Source: Armatimonadota bacterium
GTDB lineage: Bacteria; Armatimonadota; Fimbriimonadia; Fimbriimonadales; Fimbriimonadaceae
Length of the DNA: 64,000 nt
Direction: 5' to 3'
Assembly: GCA_016223145.1 (NCBI GenBank)
Contig: JACRPN010000022.1
Span: 62,001 to 126,000 of the forward strand
Made by a program: the position numbers and the translations under genes. The notes beneath the pieces are model-generated. The model was not told the origin of the DNA and did no database searches. It worked only from the letters and a program-made list of their open reading frames with translations. Positions 15,747 to 24,378 of the stretch are shown piece after piece. Numbering within the stretch: the stretch's first letter is position 1; each line of letters begins with the position of its first letter.

Positions 15747-17076
15747 GGGCGATCGCCTCGAGGACAGAGACCGTGTCCTCAAACGGGGTGGGCTCGGCGC
15801 GGCTCTGCCTCAAGTAAGCGTTGATGAGGTCCCACTTGGCGAGGGCCTTGTCGGCGATGGGCTTGGCTCCGGTCTTGTAAGCGCCGATGCTGACCAGGTC
15901 CTCCACGTCCTCATAGGCGCCAATGAGCTCGCGAACCGTGCGGGCGGCTTCGACATGCTCCGGGCTCGCCACCATCGGCATGAGTCGGCTCAGGCTGTGG
16001 CGGATGTCCACCGGCGGGTAGTGCCCTGCGCCGGCGAGCTTGCGGCTGAGGAAGACGTGTCCATCGAGGATCGAGCGGGCGGCGTCGGCGATCGGCTCGT
16101 TGGTGTCGTCGCCTTCGACCAGGATCGTGTACAGCGCCGTGATCGAGCCCTTGTCGCTGCGGCCCGCTCGCTCCATGAGCTTAGGAAGGAGCGCGAAGAC
16201 GCTGGGTGTATAGCCCTTTGTGCTCGGCGGCTCGCCGATGGCGAGGCCCACCTCCCGCTGAGCCATGGCGAAGCGTGTGACCGAGTCCATCATCAGCATC
16301 ACGTTCAGGCCCTGGTCGCGGAACGACTCGGCTATGGCGGTCGCGGTGAACGCCGCCTTGATGCGGACGAGCGCGGGCTGGTCCGAGGTCGCGCAAATCA
16401 CGACCGATCGCGCAAGGCCCTCTTCGCCAAGGTCATTGAGGATGAATTCGTTAAGCTCGCGGCCCCGCTCGCCGACGAGTGCCACGACGTTCACGTCCGC
16501 CGAACTGCTCCGCGCGATCATGCCGAGCAAAGTGCTCTTGCCCACGCCCGATCCTGCAAAAATGCCGACACGCTGGCCCTCGCCTAGGGTCAGCATGCCG
16601 TCGAGGACGCGCACGCCGGTGACAAGCGGCTTATCAATCATTTGGCGCGTCACGGCGTTCGGCGCGGCGTTCTGGACGGGGTAGCTCCCGCTCGATAAAA
16701 CCGGTCCCATGCCATCCATAGGCTCGCCCAGGCCGTCCAGAATTCGCCCCAACAGGCCCGGGCCGGTGGGGACTTTGAGGCAGGAATCGGTCGCTTGAAC
16801 GTAAGCGCCCGCCCGAACTCCGGCGATGTCTCCCAGCGGCATGAGAAGAGTCTTGTCGTTTCGGAAGCCGACGACCTCGGCGGCGATGGGCTCGGCTTGG
16901 CCCGTGTCGATCAGGCAGAGATCGCCCGTCCGGGAGGCAGGGCCGTTGGACTCGATGACCAGCCCCACCACCTGGGAGACGCGGCCGTACACTCGATAAG
17001 GCTTGGCTCTTGCCAGGCGCGCCTCAGCCTTGCGAAAGCTAGGGGCAGGTTTGGCTGCGGCATCGAGGACCTGCAC
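15733..17076 (-). CDS. fliI: flagellum-specific ATPase FliI
   Basis: 447 aa F1-beta-like ATPase energising flagellar export. Walker A GSGVGKST at 175-182, VALVGERGRELNEF, Walker B NVMLMMDSVTRFAMAQRE, and the export-ATPase signature PPSTKGYTPSVFALLPKLMERAG. Regular family length. It starts at the fliH stop and overlaps fliJ. Confidence 0.97.
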   Translation of the reverse strand: MQVLDAAAKPAPSFRKAEARLARAKPYRVYGRVSQVVGLVIESNGPASRTGDLCLIDTGQAEPIAAEVVGFRNDKTLLMPLGDIAGVRAGAYVQATDSCLKVPTGPGLLGRILDGLGEPMDGMGPVLSSGSYPVQNAAPNAVTRQMIDKPLVTGVRVLDGMLTLGEGQRVGIFAGSGVGKSTLLGMIARSSSADVNVVALVGERGRELNEFILNDLGEEGLARSVVICATSDQPALVRIKAAFTATAIAESFRDQGLNVMLMMDSVTRFAMAQREVGLAIGEPPSTKGYTPSVFALLPKLMERAGRSDKGSITALYTILVEGDDTNEPIADAARSILDGHVFLSRKLAGAGHYPPVDIRHSLSRLMPMVASPEHVEAARTVRELIGAYEDVEDLVSIGAYKTGAKPIADKALAKWDLINAYLRQSRAEPTPFEDTVSVLEAIAHEEV

Positions 17077-17762
17077 TATGCTGCCTCCTTGATCGCGCTC
17101 ATCGTGAGCTCGAATTTCGTCCGCAAACGAGCGTCGATGGCGCCGGCGTCGGATTCGATCACACAGCCGCCCTCGATGGAAGGGTCGGAGGTGATTTCCA
17201 GTCGCTCGACAGTCGGCGCAAGCGAGAGCAGCTCAAGCTCGTGCTCCCTGACAACTTCAGCCTGAAAGGGGTTGATGCGTATCCGCACCTTGTCGGCAAG
17301 CGCGATCTCCCTGAGGGCCTCACGAACGATCGGAAGCACTGCCTCGGGGCGGATATCGAGCTCTTGCCGCACGACCTGGCTCGCGATGACGACGGCGAGT
17401 TCGGAGAGCTTCTGTTCCGACCGCTCATACCATTCCTCCATCGCGCGTTCCACCTGGTTCGAGGACTCCTTCAGGGCATTCCCGAAGCTTTCGATGTGCA
17501 TCCGGCAGCGTTCGGCGACGTCGCGATAGCCGGTTGCCTGGCCCTCGAGAAAGCCCTCGTCATAGCCCTTTTGCCGGCCCTCCTCGACGGCAGCCAGACG
17601 CGCCTGTTCGAGCCAGGCAGCGGTTCGGCCAAGCCGCGAATTGCGCGCACCGCCGGCGGCTTCCACCGCGATGGCGGCGACGTCTTGAAGGTGGCTCGCG
17701 AAGGGGCTGGCCGAGCTTTCGGTTCGGATAGCCCGCCTAGACAAGCACTTCCTCCTCGCCAT
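17076..17762 (-). CDS. fliH: flagellar assembly protein FliH
   Basis: 228 aa. N-terminal region, then a helix with GxxxG-type spacing (EEGRQKGYDEGFLEGQATGYRD split over residues about 60-80), typical of FliH, and a C-terminal domain ending in a SDPSIEGGCVIESDAG motif like the ATP synthase delta/FliH family. It binds FliI. The start is uncertain: ATG at 17762 overlaps fliG, but GAGGAGG (17749-17755 region) sits 6 nt before an in-frame TTG at about 17744, which would shorten the protein by six residues. Confidence 0.9.
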   Translation of the reverse strand: MARRKCLSRRAIRTESSASPFASHLQDVAAIAVEAAGGARNSRLGRTAAWLEQARLAAVEEGRQKGYDEGFLEGQATGYRDVAERCRMHIESFGNALKESSNQVERAMEEWYERSEQKLSELAVVIASQVVRQELDIRPEAVLPIVREALREIALADKVRIRINPFQAEVVREHELELLSLAPTVERLEITSDPSIEGGCVIESDAGAIDARLRTKFELTMSAIKEAA

Positions 17763-18750
17763 TGCGCCCAATCACGACTTCTCCGGCCTCTTCCAGCCTT
17801 CGGATGACGCTCACGATCTTCTGCTGAGCCTCCTCGACCACCCGTAGCCGCACCGGGCCCATGAACTCCATGTCCTCCTTGAGCATTGCCACCGCGCGCT
17901 CGGACATGTTGCGGAAGATCTTTTCTTGGACCTCCGGGTTGACGCCTTTCAGCGCTGTGGCGAGGTCTTTCATGTCGACCTCCTTCAGGATCTGCTGCAC
18001 CGCGCGATCGTCGAGTTGGACGACGTCTTCAAAGACGAACATCATGTTGCGGACCTTGTCAGCCAGTTCTGGGTTGCTCTCCGCGAGCGAGTCCATGATG
18101 AGGCGCTCGGTGCCTCGGTCGACTCTGTTGAGCAGGTCGACGAGCGCCTTCGGGCCGCCTGCCTGGGCCATTTCCTGGTCCACGATGCTGGACACTTTCT
18201 TTTCCAGCACGCCCTCCACTTGGCGAATGACCTCAGGAGGCGTTTGATCCATACTCGCGATCCGCCCGGCAACGTCGGCCCTCAGGTCGTGCGGCAGCCG
18301 CCCGATGATCGCGGCGGCCGAGCCTAGCGGCATGTAGGCTAGAATCAGCGCGATGGTCTGGGGGTGCTCGTCCTGGATGAAGCTGAGGACTTGCGCCGGG
18401 TCGGCCTTCTTGAGGAACTCAAACGGCGTGACCTGCATCGCGTTGACGATGCGGAGCATGATCTCGCCTGCCTTGTCCTCGCCGAACGCCGCCATCAGCG
18501 CCGAACGCGCGTTGTCGATGCCGCCCTCGGCGATGAAATCCTGCGCGATAGCAAGCTCATAAAACTCGTTGATGATCCCTTCGCGCTGTTCCGGGGTGAC
18601 GCGGTCCAGCCGCGCGACCTCCAGCGAGAGCGCTTCGATCTGGTCGTCGGGGAAGTTGCGGAGGATGGGGCCGGCAAGTTCGGGGCCGATGACCATCAGC
18701 ATGATGGCGGCCTTCTGGCGGGCCGAAAGCTCTTCGCGGCGCTGCCTCAT
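17737..18750 (-). CDS. fliG: flagellar motor switch protein FliG
   Basis: 337 aa C-ring protein that contacts the stator. Visible: N-terminal ARM-like domain (RQKAAIMLMVIG), the EHPQTIALILAYM motif of the middle domain, and the C-terminal torque domain with FVFEDVVQLDDRAVQQILKEVD and the charged helix LKEDMEFMGPVRLRVVEEAQQ. Regular length. Overlaps fliF by 4 bases. Confidence 0.97.
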   Translation of the reverse strand: MRQRREELSARQKAAIMLMVIGPELAGPILRNFPDDQIEALSLEVARLDRVTPEQREGIINEFYELAIAQDFIAEGGIDNARSALMAAFGEDKAGEIMLRIVNAMQVTPFEFLKKADPAQVLSFIQDEHPQTIALILAYMPLGSAAAIIGRLPHDLRADVAGRIASMDQTPPEVIRQVEGVLEKKVSSIVDQEMAQAGGPKALVDLLNRVDRGTERLIMDSLAESNPELADKVRNMMFVFEDVVQLDDRAVQQILKEVDMKDLATALKGVNPEVQEKIFRNMSERAVAMLKEDMEFMGPVRLRVVEEAQQKIVSVIRRLEEAGEVVIGRNGEEEVLV

Positions 18751-20351
18751 CGCCCGTCCTCCAGGAGCCAGCTTTTGAGCAGCATCGCGACGACGCCAGG
18801 CTTTTCATGGGACATCTTCTTGATCTGTTCGAGGGGGACGTTGAGCCGGTCCACGATGGAGCCCACTTCGACCTCGTCCTGGAGCTGTGCCTCCTGGATG
18901 CGCGCCAGAGCTTCATTGCCCGCCGGAGTTCCACCGCTCGTTGGTGCGGTTCCAGGCGTTCCGGCGGCAAGCGCCAATTGCCCGCCCGCGATCCGTCCGC
19001 CAGGCAGCGCCTGAACGACCACGTTCGTCGAGGACTTGGCGGCCTTTCCCAGCGCCTTGAGCACCAGGAACGCCACCGCGACGAGCGCCACGATCGGCAG
19101 GAGCGAGAATATCTGCTGCATCCGGTCGGAGGTGGCCGCCGCGTCTCCCGCCTTCTTCAGGTCCTCGGCGGCCTTTTTGTCGAAGGCGGTAGAGATCACG
19201 TTTGACGTGAACTTGTCGGCGCTGGCGCCCGCCTTCATGGGGGCGATGTAGGAGTCCAGGAACTTCTGCACGTCGCCGGCCTTGACCGATTTGGCTTCCG
19301 AATTTACGAACGCGCTCAGCGCCATGCTAAGCACCTTTCCCTTGGCGGGCGTTCGCTCCTCGTGGATCATCCCGTTGCCGAATTCTTCGTGCTTGATCTC
19401 TCCTGTGTAGCCAACGTCCTTGCCGGTGGTTGAGGAGCCTGCCGACCCCGCGGCCTTGTCCGGCGCCATGGTTTCCTTTTGCAGGGCCGTCGTGACGGGG
19501 TTCTCGCTGGCGATGGGCGTGTCTTTCTTGATGGAGGTCACGTCCATGTCCATCTCAATGCGGCAGGTCAGCAGCGTATTGCCGGGGCCGAAAGCGCGGT
19601 CCAGCGCCCCCTGAAGCTCTCTCTTGACACGTTTGGCCTCAGCATATTCGGCATCTCCCTTGGTGGCAAAGCCTCCGAGCTTGCCGGCCTCGTCCTCTCC
19701 GTCATACAGGGTCTGGCCGTCTTGATTGACAACCGTGATGTTCCGCATCGTGAGGCCGGTCGCCGAGCGCGAGACCATCTGCGCGATCGACTTTGCCTGC
19801 TCCGGACCGAGTTCGGCGCCGGTTTTTTGGGTGACAAAGACGCTGGCAGTTGCGGGCTCGTCTTCCGAAGCGAAGCTCGACTTCTTGGCTGGACTCAGGA
19901 ACACTCGGGCCGCGGCCACGCCGGACATCTTTTCGATGGTCTTCGCAAGCTCGCCTTGGTTGATAGCCGCAAGGCGTGCCTCCTCGACACCCTGTGAGAT
20001 ACCTAACCCCATCTTGTCAAGGTTCTCCGCGCCGAGGTGGCCCGAGGTCGGGGACGCCCCATTCTGGGCCAAAGTGGCCTGGGCCTGGGCGACTTTGTCG
20101 CTGGGGACGCGCACGTTTCCCGCGAGATCATAGTCCACCTCGATGCCCAGTCGCTGGACCTCTTGCACGACCCTTCCGAGCTCCGACGGGGTCAGTCCGC
20201 CATAAAGCAGCGCCATCTTGGGCCGACTGGCAAACATGAAGGTGCCCGCAAGCAAGATCACGAGAAAGGCCGAGCCGAAGATCGAGACGACCTTCTGCGT
20301 TCGGTCCGCCGTTTCCCACCAAGTTCGAATGCGTAAGAAGATTCCGCCCAT
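18747..20351 (-). CDS. fliF: flagellar MS-ring protein FliF
   Basis: 534 aa. Transmembrane helix near residues 22-44, a ring-building YscJ domain (ALLYGGLTPSELGRVVQEVQRLGI, then ATLAQNGASPTSGHLG), a second RBM domain with ARVFLS and ASVFVTQKTG, a Gly/Ser/Thr-rich periplasmic loop, a second membrane helix around 407-430, and the FliG-binding C-terminal tail. First gene after a 186-bp repeat-filled gap behind fliE. Confidence 0.97.
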   Translation of the reverse strand: MGGIFLRIRTWWETADRTQKVVSIFGSAFLVILLAGTFMFASRPKMALLYGGLTPSELGRVVQEVQRLGIEVDYDLAGNVRVPSDKVAQAQATLAQNGASPTSGHLGAENLDKMGLGISQGVEEARLAAINQGELAKTIEKMSGVAAARVFLSPAKKSSFASEDEPATASVFVTQKTGAELGPEQAKSIAQMVSRSATGLTMRNITVVNQDGQTLYDGEDEAGKLGGFATKGDAEYAEAKRVKRELQGALDRAFGPGNTLLTCRIEMDMDVTSIKKDTPIASENPVTTALQKETMAPDKAAGSAGSSTTGKDVGYTGEIKHEEFGNGMIHEERTPAKGKVLSMALSAFVNSEAKSVKAGDVQKFLDSYIAPMKAGASADKFTSNVISTAFDKKAAEDLKKAGDAAATSDRMQQIFSLLPIVALVAVAFLVLKALGKAAKSSTNVVVQALPGGRIAGGQLALAAGTPGTAPTSGGTPAGNEALARIQEAQLQDEVEVGSIVDRLNVPLEQIKKMSHEKPGVVAMLLKSWLLEDGR

Positions 20352-20402
20352 TCGCCGTCCTTAGCGTCCGGAGGGTTTCAGAGGGTCGAAAGAAGGCAAA
20401 GG

Positions 20403-20537
20403 CCCTAGGCTTTAGGCTTTAGGTGTTCAGGTGTTCAGGTGTTCAGGTTTTCGGGTTTTCGGGACGATATCCCAATGCCTCAATACCCAGTGCCTCAATA
20501 CCCAGTGCCCTAATGCCTAATGCCTAACTCCCAACGC
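20403..20537. repeat. short tandem repeats between fliF and fliE
   Basis: Consecutive runs of different short words: TAGGCTTTAGGCTTTAGG, GTGTTCAG in three copies, TTTTCGGG in two, CCCAGTGCCTCAATA-type 17-mers, and CCTAATG in two. They fill a gap inside an otherwise tight operon. Similar words recur at 38.06-38.09 kb and 57.7-57.85 kb. Confidence 0.85.
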
Positions 20538-20828
20538 CTACACCTGCATCCGTGAGATCTCCTGATAGGCTTCCAGCACCTTGTTCCTCACCTGCTGGGT
20601 GAGGTTCAGGGCCAGGCTGGCCTGTTCGAGGGCGATCTTCACATCGGCGATGTCGGCATTTCGACCCGTCTGAAAGTCGGTCAATTTTTCGGCAGCGTTG
20701 AGCTGCGATTGGTTGACCTCCCTCAAGACGTCCATCAAAGTGCCTGCGAAGTCCTCGTCATTGCCGATAGAACCTGGCTTTTGAGTCAGGCCCGGAAGTG
20801 AAGTTGGGTTAAGTCCCTGAATGCGCAT
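20538..20828 (-). CDS. fliE: flagellar hook-basal body protein FliE
   Basis: 96 aa, joins the MS ring and the rod. FliE signature in the C-terminal half: DVKIALEQASLALNLTQQVRNKVLEAYQEISRMQV, here split by family spacing (LALNL..QVRNK..EAYQEI..M). The N-terminus is variable as usual. Its stop is followed by a repeat tract before fliF. Confidence 0.95.
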   Translation of the reverse strand: MRIQGLNPTSLPGLTQKPGSIGNDEDFAGTLMDVLREVNQSQLNAAEKLTDFQTGRNADIADVKIALEQASLALNLTQQVRNKVLEAYQEISRMQV

Positions 20829-20842
20829 TGCTCGATTCCTCG

Positions 20843-21052
20843 TCAGCGGTTGGAGACGCCGCTGTGGGCGCGCCAGGCGTGTCCGGGCAGGTCGGGTCTT
20901 GCCGGAGGGACCTTGTTGTCGAGGGTGACGGCGGGTGGCTGCCAGATCGGCGCCTCGGTTTCCTCGGGGGTTGTCACGAAGTCCACGAATTGTCTTCGCC
21001 TTAGGAGCATCCGATTCCAGACTTGAGATGAAACGACGTTGCGATAGGGCAT
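20843..21052 (-). CDS. 69-aa protein of unknown function within the flagellar operon
   Basis: Starts MPYRNVVSSQVWNRML; Arg-rich centre (LRRRQFVDFV), then Pro-rich (IWQPPAVTLD, KVPPARPDLPG). No membrane segment. Fits exactly between flgC (8-bp gap) and fliE (14-bp gap) and has AAGGA about 5 nt before its ATG, which argues it is expressed. I recognise no family; it could be a lineage-specific rod or export accessory protein. Confidence 0.6.
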   Translation of the reverse strand: MPYRNVVSSQVWNRMLLRRRQFVDFVTTPEETEAPIWQPPAVTLDNKVPPARPDLPGHAWRAHSGVSNR

Positions 21053-21060
21053 GGGGTTCC

Positions 21061-21456
21061 TTAGAGCTTTCCGATATTCAGGGCGCTGCGCACCATGCTC
21101 TTGGCGCTATTGAAGGCGGCGATGTTCGCCTCGTAGGCGCGGCTGGCCGAGATCATGTTCACCATTTCGATGACGGGCTCCACGTTGCTATAGAGCACGT
21201 TGCCTTCGCCGTCGGCCAAGGGGTTTCCTGGCTCGTAGACCGATCTGGGGGGAGAGTTGTCGGTGACGATCCCCGAGACTTCGACGCCGTTGTCTGCGGC
21301 GCGAAGCAGGGCATCTTGCCGTTTGTAGGGTTCTCGTCCGTTGGCCTTGACGCTGTTGGCGTTCGCTATGTTGGACGAGATCACGTCCATGCGGATGCGC
21401 TGCGCCTTGAGTCCGGACGCGCTGGCCCTCATGGCTGAAGAGAGGTTCTGCATCAT
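21061..21456 (-). CDS. flgC: flagellar basal-body rod protein FlgC
   Basis: 131 aa proximal-rod protein. N-terminal heptad region SAMRASASGLKAQRIRMDVISSNIANANS is the classic rod-protein motif (shown by its core ASASGLKAQ and SSNIANANS), and the C-terminal NVEPVIEMVNMISASRAYEANI is diagnostic for FlgC. Overlaps flgB by 4 bases. Confidence 0.96.
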   Translation of the reverse strand: MMQNLSSAMRASASGLKAQRIRMDVISSNIANANSVKANGREPYKRQDALLRAADNGVEVSGIVTDNSPPRSVYEPGNPLADGEGNVLYSNVEPVIEMVNMISASRAYEANIAAFNSAKSMVRSALNIGKL

Positions 21457-21824
21457 CTACCCTCCCGTATAACGTTTCGCAGGCCCGAGATATGACTGGA
21501 GGCAAAATCGGTTAGGGCCTGATAGCGCAATTCGGTCTCGGACATCGCCAGCACTTCGCGCTCCAGCTCTGGCGGCTCGCCATTGCCCGATTCCGCGCTC
21601 CCGAGCCCGGTTCCATAAAGTCGCCGCCGGAGCTCCTGGACTCGCTGGGGACCTTTCAGCTTGGTTTCGAGCACCAATTCGAAGCTCGCGTCCTTGCGAT
21701 GGTAGCCCGGCGTATTGACGTTGGCCAGGTTCTCGGCAAGGAGCGCGTGACGCTCGGCCGTGAGACGCATGGAGGTCTGCAGCCGGTCGAGTTGCGGTCC
21801 AAACAGTTCTTTGAGCAGCGGCAC
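21453..21824 (-). CDS. flgB: flagellar basal-body rod protein FlgB
   Basis: 123 aa from a GTG at 21824. Rod motif AENLANVNTPGYHRKDASFE at the N-terminus and LRYQALTDFASSHISGLRNVI at the C-terminus. The frame stays open to 21932, just after gcvT, but those extra 36 residues do not resemble FlgB, while the GTG start puts NTPGY at the family's usual distance from residue 1 and has GGGGA about 8 nt upstream. Start uncertain. Confidence 0.88.
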   Translation of the reverse strand: MPLLKELFGPQLDRLQTSMRLTAERHALLAENLANVNTPGYHRKDASFELVLETKLKGPQRVQELRRRLYGTGLGSAESGNGEPPELEREVLAMSETELRYQALTDFASSHISGLRNVIREGR

Positions 21825-21941
21825 TTTGCTTTCCCCGTACCGCGCATCCGTTCGCATCGAAACTCGGGCTCGATCCTTAAGCCCGAGGGTCCGGGTTGTA
21901 TTCCGGCCCATCAGTGGTATCGGCAGATTCACGGGGGTTCT

Positions 21942-23030
21942 TCAGGCCTTGAGGAAGCGCTTGTTCACGAGTTCTCCCGGCTCCATGGCGCCTCGGATTT
22001 CGATGGCGCAGGGCGTTCCCAGGGGAATCGAGGCATCGATGAGCGCGAAGGCGATCGCGCATTCGAGGGTAGGGGAATAAACGCCGCTGGTGACTTCGCC
22101 GGCGGATCGGCCGTCGACGAACACCGGCATGCCGGGTGTGAGAAGCCGCTTTGAAGCGAGCTTCACTCCATGGATCTTTCTCGGGACGCCTTCGTTTCGC
22201 GCCTTGTTGATCAACTCCGAGCCGATGAACGCCTTGGTCTTGGAGATCACCCATCCGAGGCCGGCGGCGATGGGGGAGAGGGTGTCGCTAAGCTCGTGGC
22301 CATAAAGCGGAAGACCCGCCTCCACGCGCAGCGCATCGCGCGAGCCCAGTCCGCAAGGCACGACTCCGGCGGCGAGGAGCGCATCCCAGAGTTCGGAGGC
22401 TCGATCGGTAGGGCAGATGAGCTCAAATCCGTCTTCGCCCGTGTATCCCGAACGTGGCGCGAAGCACGGCACTCCGGCGATGGAGACCTCATTCAATCCA
22501 AAAAGCGGCGCATCGAGCAGGGCCTGAGGGCCGTCCGAAAGCCCTGCGACGATCTGGGCTGCTTTGGGGCCTTGCACGGCGATCATCGCGGTGGCATCGG
22601 TCTCGTCGGTGATCTCCACGCCGAACCCCCCGGCCTGGTTCTGCTGCTTCATCCAGGCGACGTCCTTGGCGTGGTTTGCTGCGTTGACGACCATGCGGAA
22701 GGTGGTTTGGTCGACGCGGTAGACGATGATGTCGTCGACGATCCCGCCGTTCGGATTGGGGAGCATGGAGTATTGGCCGCGCCCGTCCTCCAGCTTTGAG
22801 ACGTCGTTCGTGGTGATCCACTCCAGGAACTCAAGGGTCCGTACGCCGCGGAACCAAAGCCGTGCCATGTGGCTGACGTCGAACATGCCGGCGCCCTCGC
22901 GCACGGCCTTGGTCTCGGCGATGATGCCGGAGTATTGGACCGGCATGTCGTAGCCGGCGAACTCCACCATCCTTCCGCCGAGGGCGACATGCGACGCATG
23001 AAGAGGGGTTTTGAGGACGGTCTCTGGCAT
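21942..23030 (-). CDS. gcvT: aminomethyltransferase, glycine cleavage T protein
   Basis: 362 aa. Transfers the methylene from aminomethyl-lipoyl GcvH to tetrahydrofolate, releasing ammonia. Motifs: MFDVSHMAR, DDIIVYRV with the catalytic Asp in the GIVDDII stretch, PRSGYTGEDGFEL, GLGSRDALRVEAGLPLYGHE, and GVYSPTLECAIAFALID. No other gcv gene lies in the window. It is the first gene before the flagellar genes. TAAACT lies exactly 6 nt before the ATG (23037-23042, minus strand) with no Shine-Dalgarno, suggesting a leaderless operon start. Confidence 0.96.
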   Translation of the reverse strand: MPETVLKTPLHASHVALGGRMVEFAGYDMPVQYSGIIAETKAVREGAGMFDVSHMARLWFRGVRTLEFLEWITTNDVSKLEDGRGQYSMLPNPNGGIVDDIIVYRVDQTTFRMVVNAANHAKDVAWMKQQNQAGGFGVEITDETDATAMIAVQGPKAAQIVAGLSDGPQALLDAPLFGLNEVSIAGVPCFAPRSGYTGEDGFELICPTDRASELWDALLAAGVVPCGLGSRDALRVEAGLPLYGHELSDTLSPIAAGLGWVISKTKAFIGSELINKARNEGVPRKIHGVKLASKRLLTPGMPVFVDGRSAGEVTSGVYSPTLECAIAFALIDASIPLGTPCAIEIRGAMEPGELVNKRFLKA

Positions 23031-23062
23031 GATCTGAGTTTACTGGGTCGGGGCCGGAGGGG

Positions 23063-23135
23063 GTGAGGGTGGTGAGAGCAGTGAGGGTTGTGAGAGTGGT
23101 GAGAATGGTGAGAATGGTGGGAATGGTGAGGGAGG
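23063..23135. repeat. 9-bp tandem repeats (GTGAGAATG type)
   Basis: Degenerate nonamers GTGAGGGTG, GTGAGAGTG, GTGAGAATG and similar in direct succession. Reading the opposite strand gives a His/Ser repeat that is clearly a by-product, not a protein. Confidence 0.8.
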
Positions 23136-23184
23136 GCGGGGTTGTCGTATGGGATGGACGGCGGGGTTGGCGGATCGGATGGAG

Positions 23185-23206
23185 GGCGGGGTTTACCCCG
23201 CCTTTT
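23185..23206 (+). terminator. hairpin with T-run upstream of purC
   Basis: GGCGGGGT-TT-ACCCCGCC-TTTT at 23185-23206. No plus-strand gene ends here, so it may insulate purC from upstream transcription or be part of the repeat tract. Confidence 0.5.
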
Positions 23207-23471
23207 CAGGGAAAGCGGGCCTATTGCTATTGACAAAGTGAGTTGGCATCCGTAGTTGGCGTGTGTGCCCCGGAAATGTCGCCTTAATCTGTCAATAGCC
23301 ATCAGCCCGCGTCCAGGAAACCCGCGCAACACAAAGGCCGAACCCCGATAGACGTCTCTTCCGCGTTCGGCCCCGAGCCGAGTCCCTTCAAAGCACAATG
23401 AGGAGAGCGCCTCCAGAGCCGCCTTGCCTTGCCGCCGTCCAGGCCCGAAACAAAAGCTCCATAATCAAGGC

Positions 23472-24371
23472 GTGCCTGCACTCCTGACCACCTCGCTGCC
23501 CAATCTCCCGGCTCCGCGAAAGGGCAAAGTCCGCGAAGTCTACGACCTGGGCGACTCTCTGCTGATCGTGGCGACCGACCGCATCTCCGCCTTCGACGTG
23601 GTGATGGCGAACGGCATCCCGGACAAGGGGCGCATCCTGAACCAAATGAGCGCCTTCTGGTTCGAAAAGTTCGCCGAGGTGTGCCCCAACCACGTGATCA
23701 GCACCGACGATGCTCAGATTGCCGAGCGGGTGCCCGGACTGGGACCCGACTTTGCCGGCCGCTGCACGCTCGCCAAGAAGGCAGAGCCCCTTCCTATCGA
23801 GTGCGTGGCCCGCGGCTATATCGCCGGGTCGCTTTTCAAGGAGTATGTGAGCGATGGTCCTGGCGTTCACGGCCTGAGCCTGCCGGAGGGTCTGATCAAC
23901 AGCGCCAAGCTGCCCGAACCGATCTTCACACCAGCCACCAAGGCCGAAACGGGCCACGATTTGAACCTCAGCTTTGCGGGGGCGTGCAATATCGTGGGCC
24001 CTGAAGTTGCCGAACAAGCCAGGGATTTCACACTTGAGCTTTATCGCCGCGCCTCGATCCATGCAGCCTCGAAAGGCATCTTGCTGGCGGACACCAAGTT
24101 CGAATTTGGGTTCGTGGATGGCGAGTTGACCTGGATCGATGAGGCGCTCACGCCCGATAGCAGTCGGTTTTGGCCCGCGGAGACCTATGAGCCGGGCCGC
24201 TCGCAGCCCAGCTACGACAAACAGTTCGTGCGCGATTATCTGGAGACCCTCGACTGGGACAAGCGCCCGCCGGGTCCGACGCTGCCCGAAGATGTGGTGG
24301 CGAAGACCCGCGCCAAATATCTGGAGGCCTTTCACGTTTTGACGGGGAGGGAGCTTCGCGGCGCCGGATAA
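23472..24371 (+). CDS. purC: SAICAR synthase
   Basis: 299 aa. Ligates aspartate to CAIR in purine synthesis. Motifs: GKVREVYDLGD, LLIVATDRISAFDVVM, PIECVARGYIAGS, LADTKFEFG and DEALTPDSSRFWP. A GTG start at 23472 is preferred: the signature begins soon after, and CATAAT sits exactly 6 nt upstream (23460-23465), matching the leaderless pattern seen elsewhere. An earlier in-frame start at 23424 would precede that box. waaA follows after 7 bp. Confidence 0.95.
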   Translation: MPALLTTSLPNLPAPRKGKVREVYDLGDSLLIVATDRISAFDVVMANGIPDKGRILNQMSAFWFEKFAEVCPNHVISTDDAQIAERVPGLGPDFAGRCTLAKKAEPLPIECVARGYIAGSLFKEYVSDGPGVHGLSLPEGLINSAKLPEPIFTPATKAETGHDLNLSFAGACNIVGPEVAEQARDFTLELYRRASIHAASKGILLADTKFEFGFVDGELTWIDEALTPDSSRFWPAETYEPGRSQPSYDKQFVRDYLETLDWDKRPPGPTLPEDVVAKTRAKYLEAFHVLTGRELRGAG

Positions 24372-24378
24372 CGCCCCC

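Larger units (their letters stand above)
23031..23471. other. 440-bp divergent gcvT/purC intergenic region
   Basis: Holds the gcvT start region, a GTGAGAATG-type tandem tract (23063-23135), two GGGATGGACGGCGGGGTT-like repeats, a hairpin with T-run (23185-23206), and a 9-bp inverted repeat CTATTGACA (23227-23235)/TGTCAATAG (23290-23298). Each arm carries a TTGACA, but no matching -10 follows. purC's own -10-like box is at 23460. Confidence 0.7.

Noticed and set aside
23227-23298. Divergent promoters from two TTGACA sequences between gcvT and purC
   Set aside because: They point towards each other, not towards the genes, and neither has a -10 at 16-18 bp.
22649-23398. Minus-strand His/Ser-rich protein upstream of gcvT
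   Set aside because: The His-Ser run is the reading of GTGAGAATG microsatellites, and the rest overlaps gcvT in another frame.
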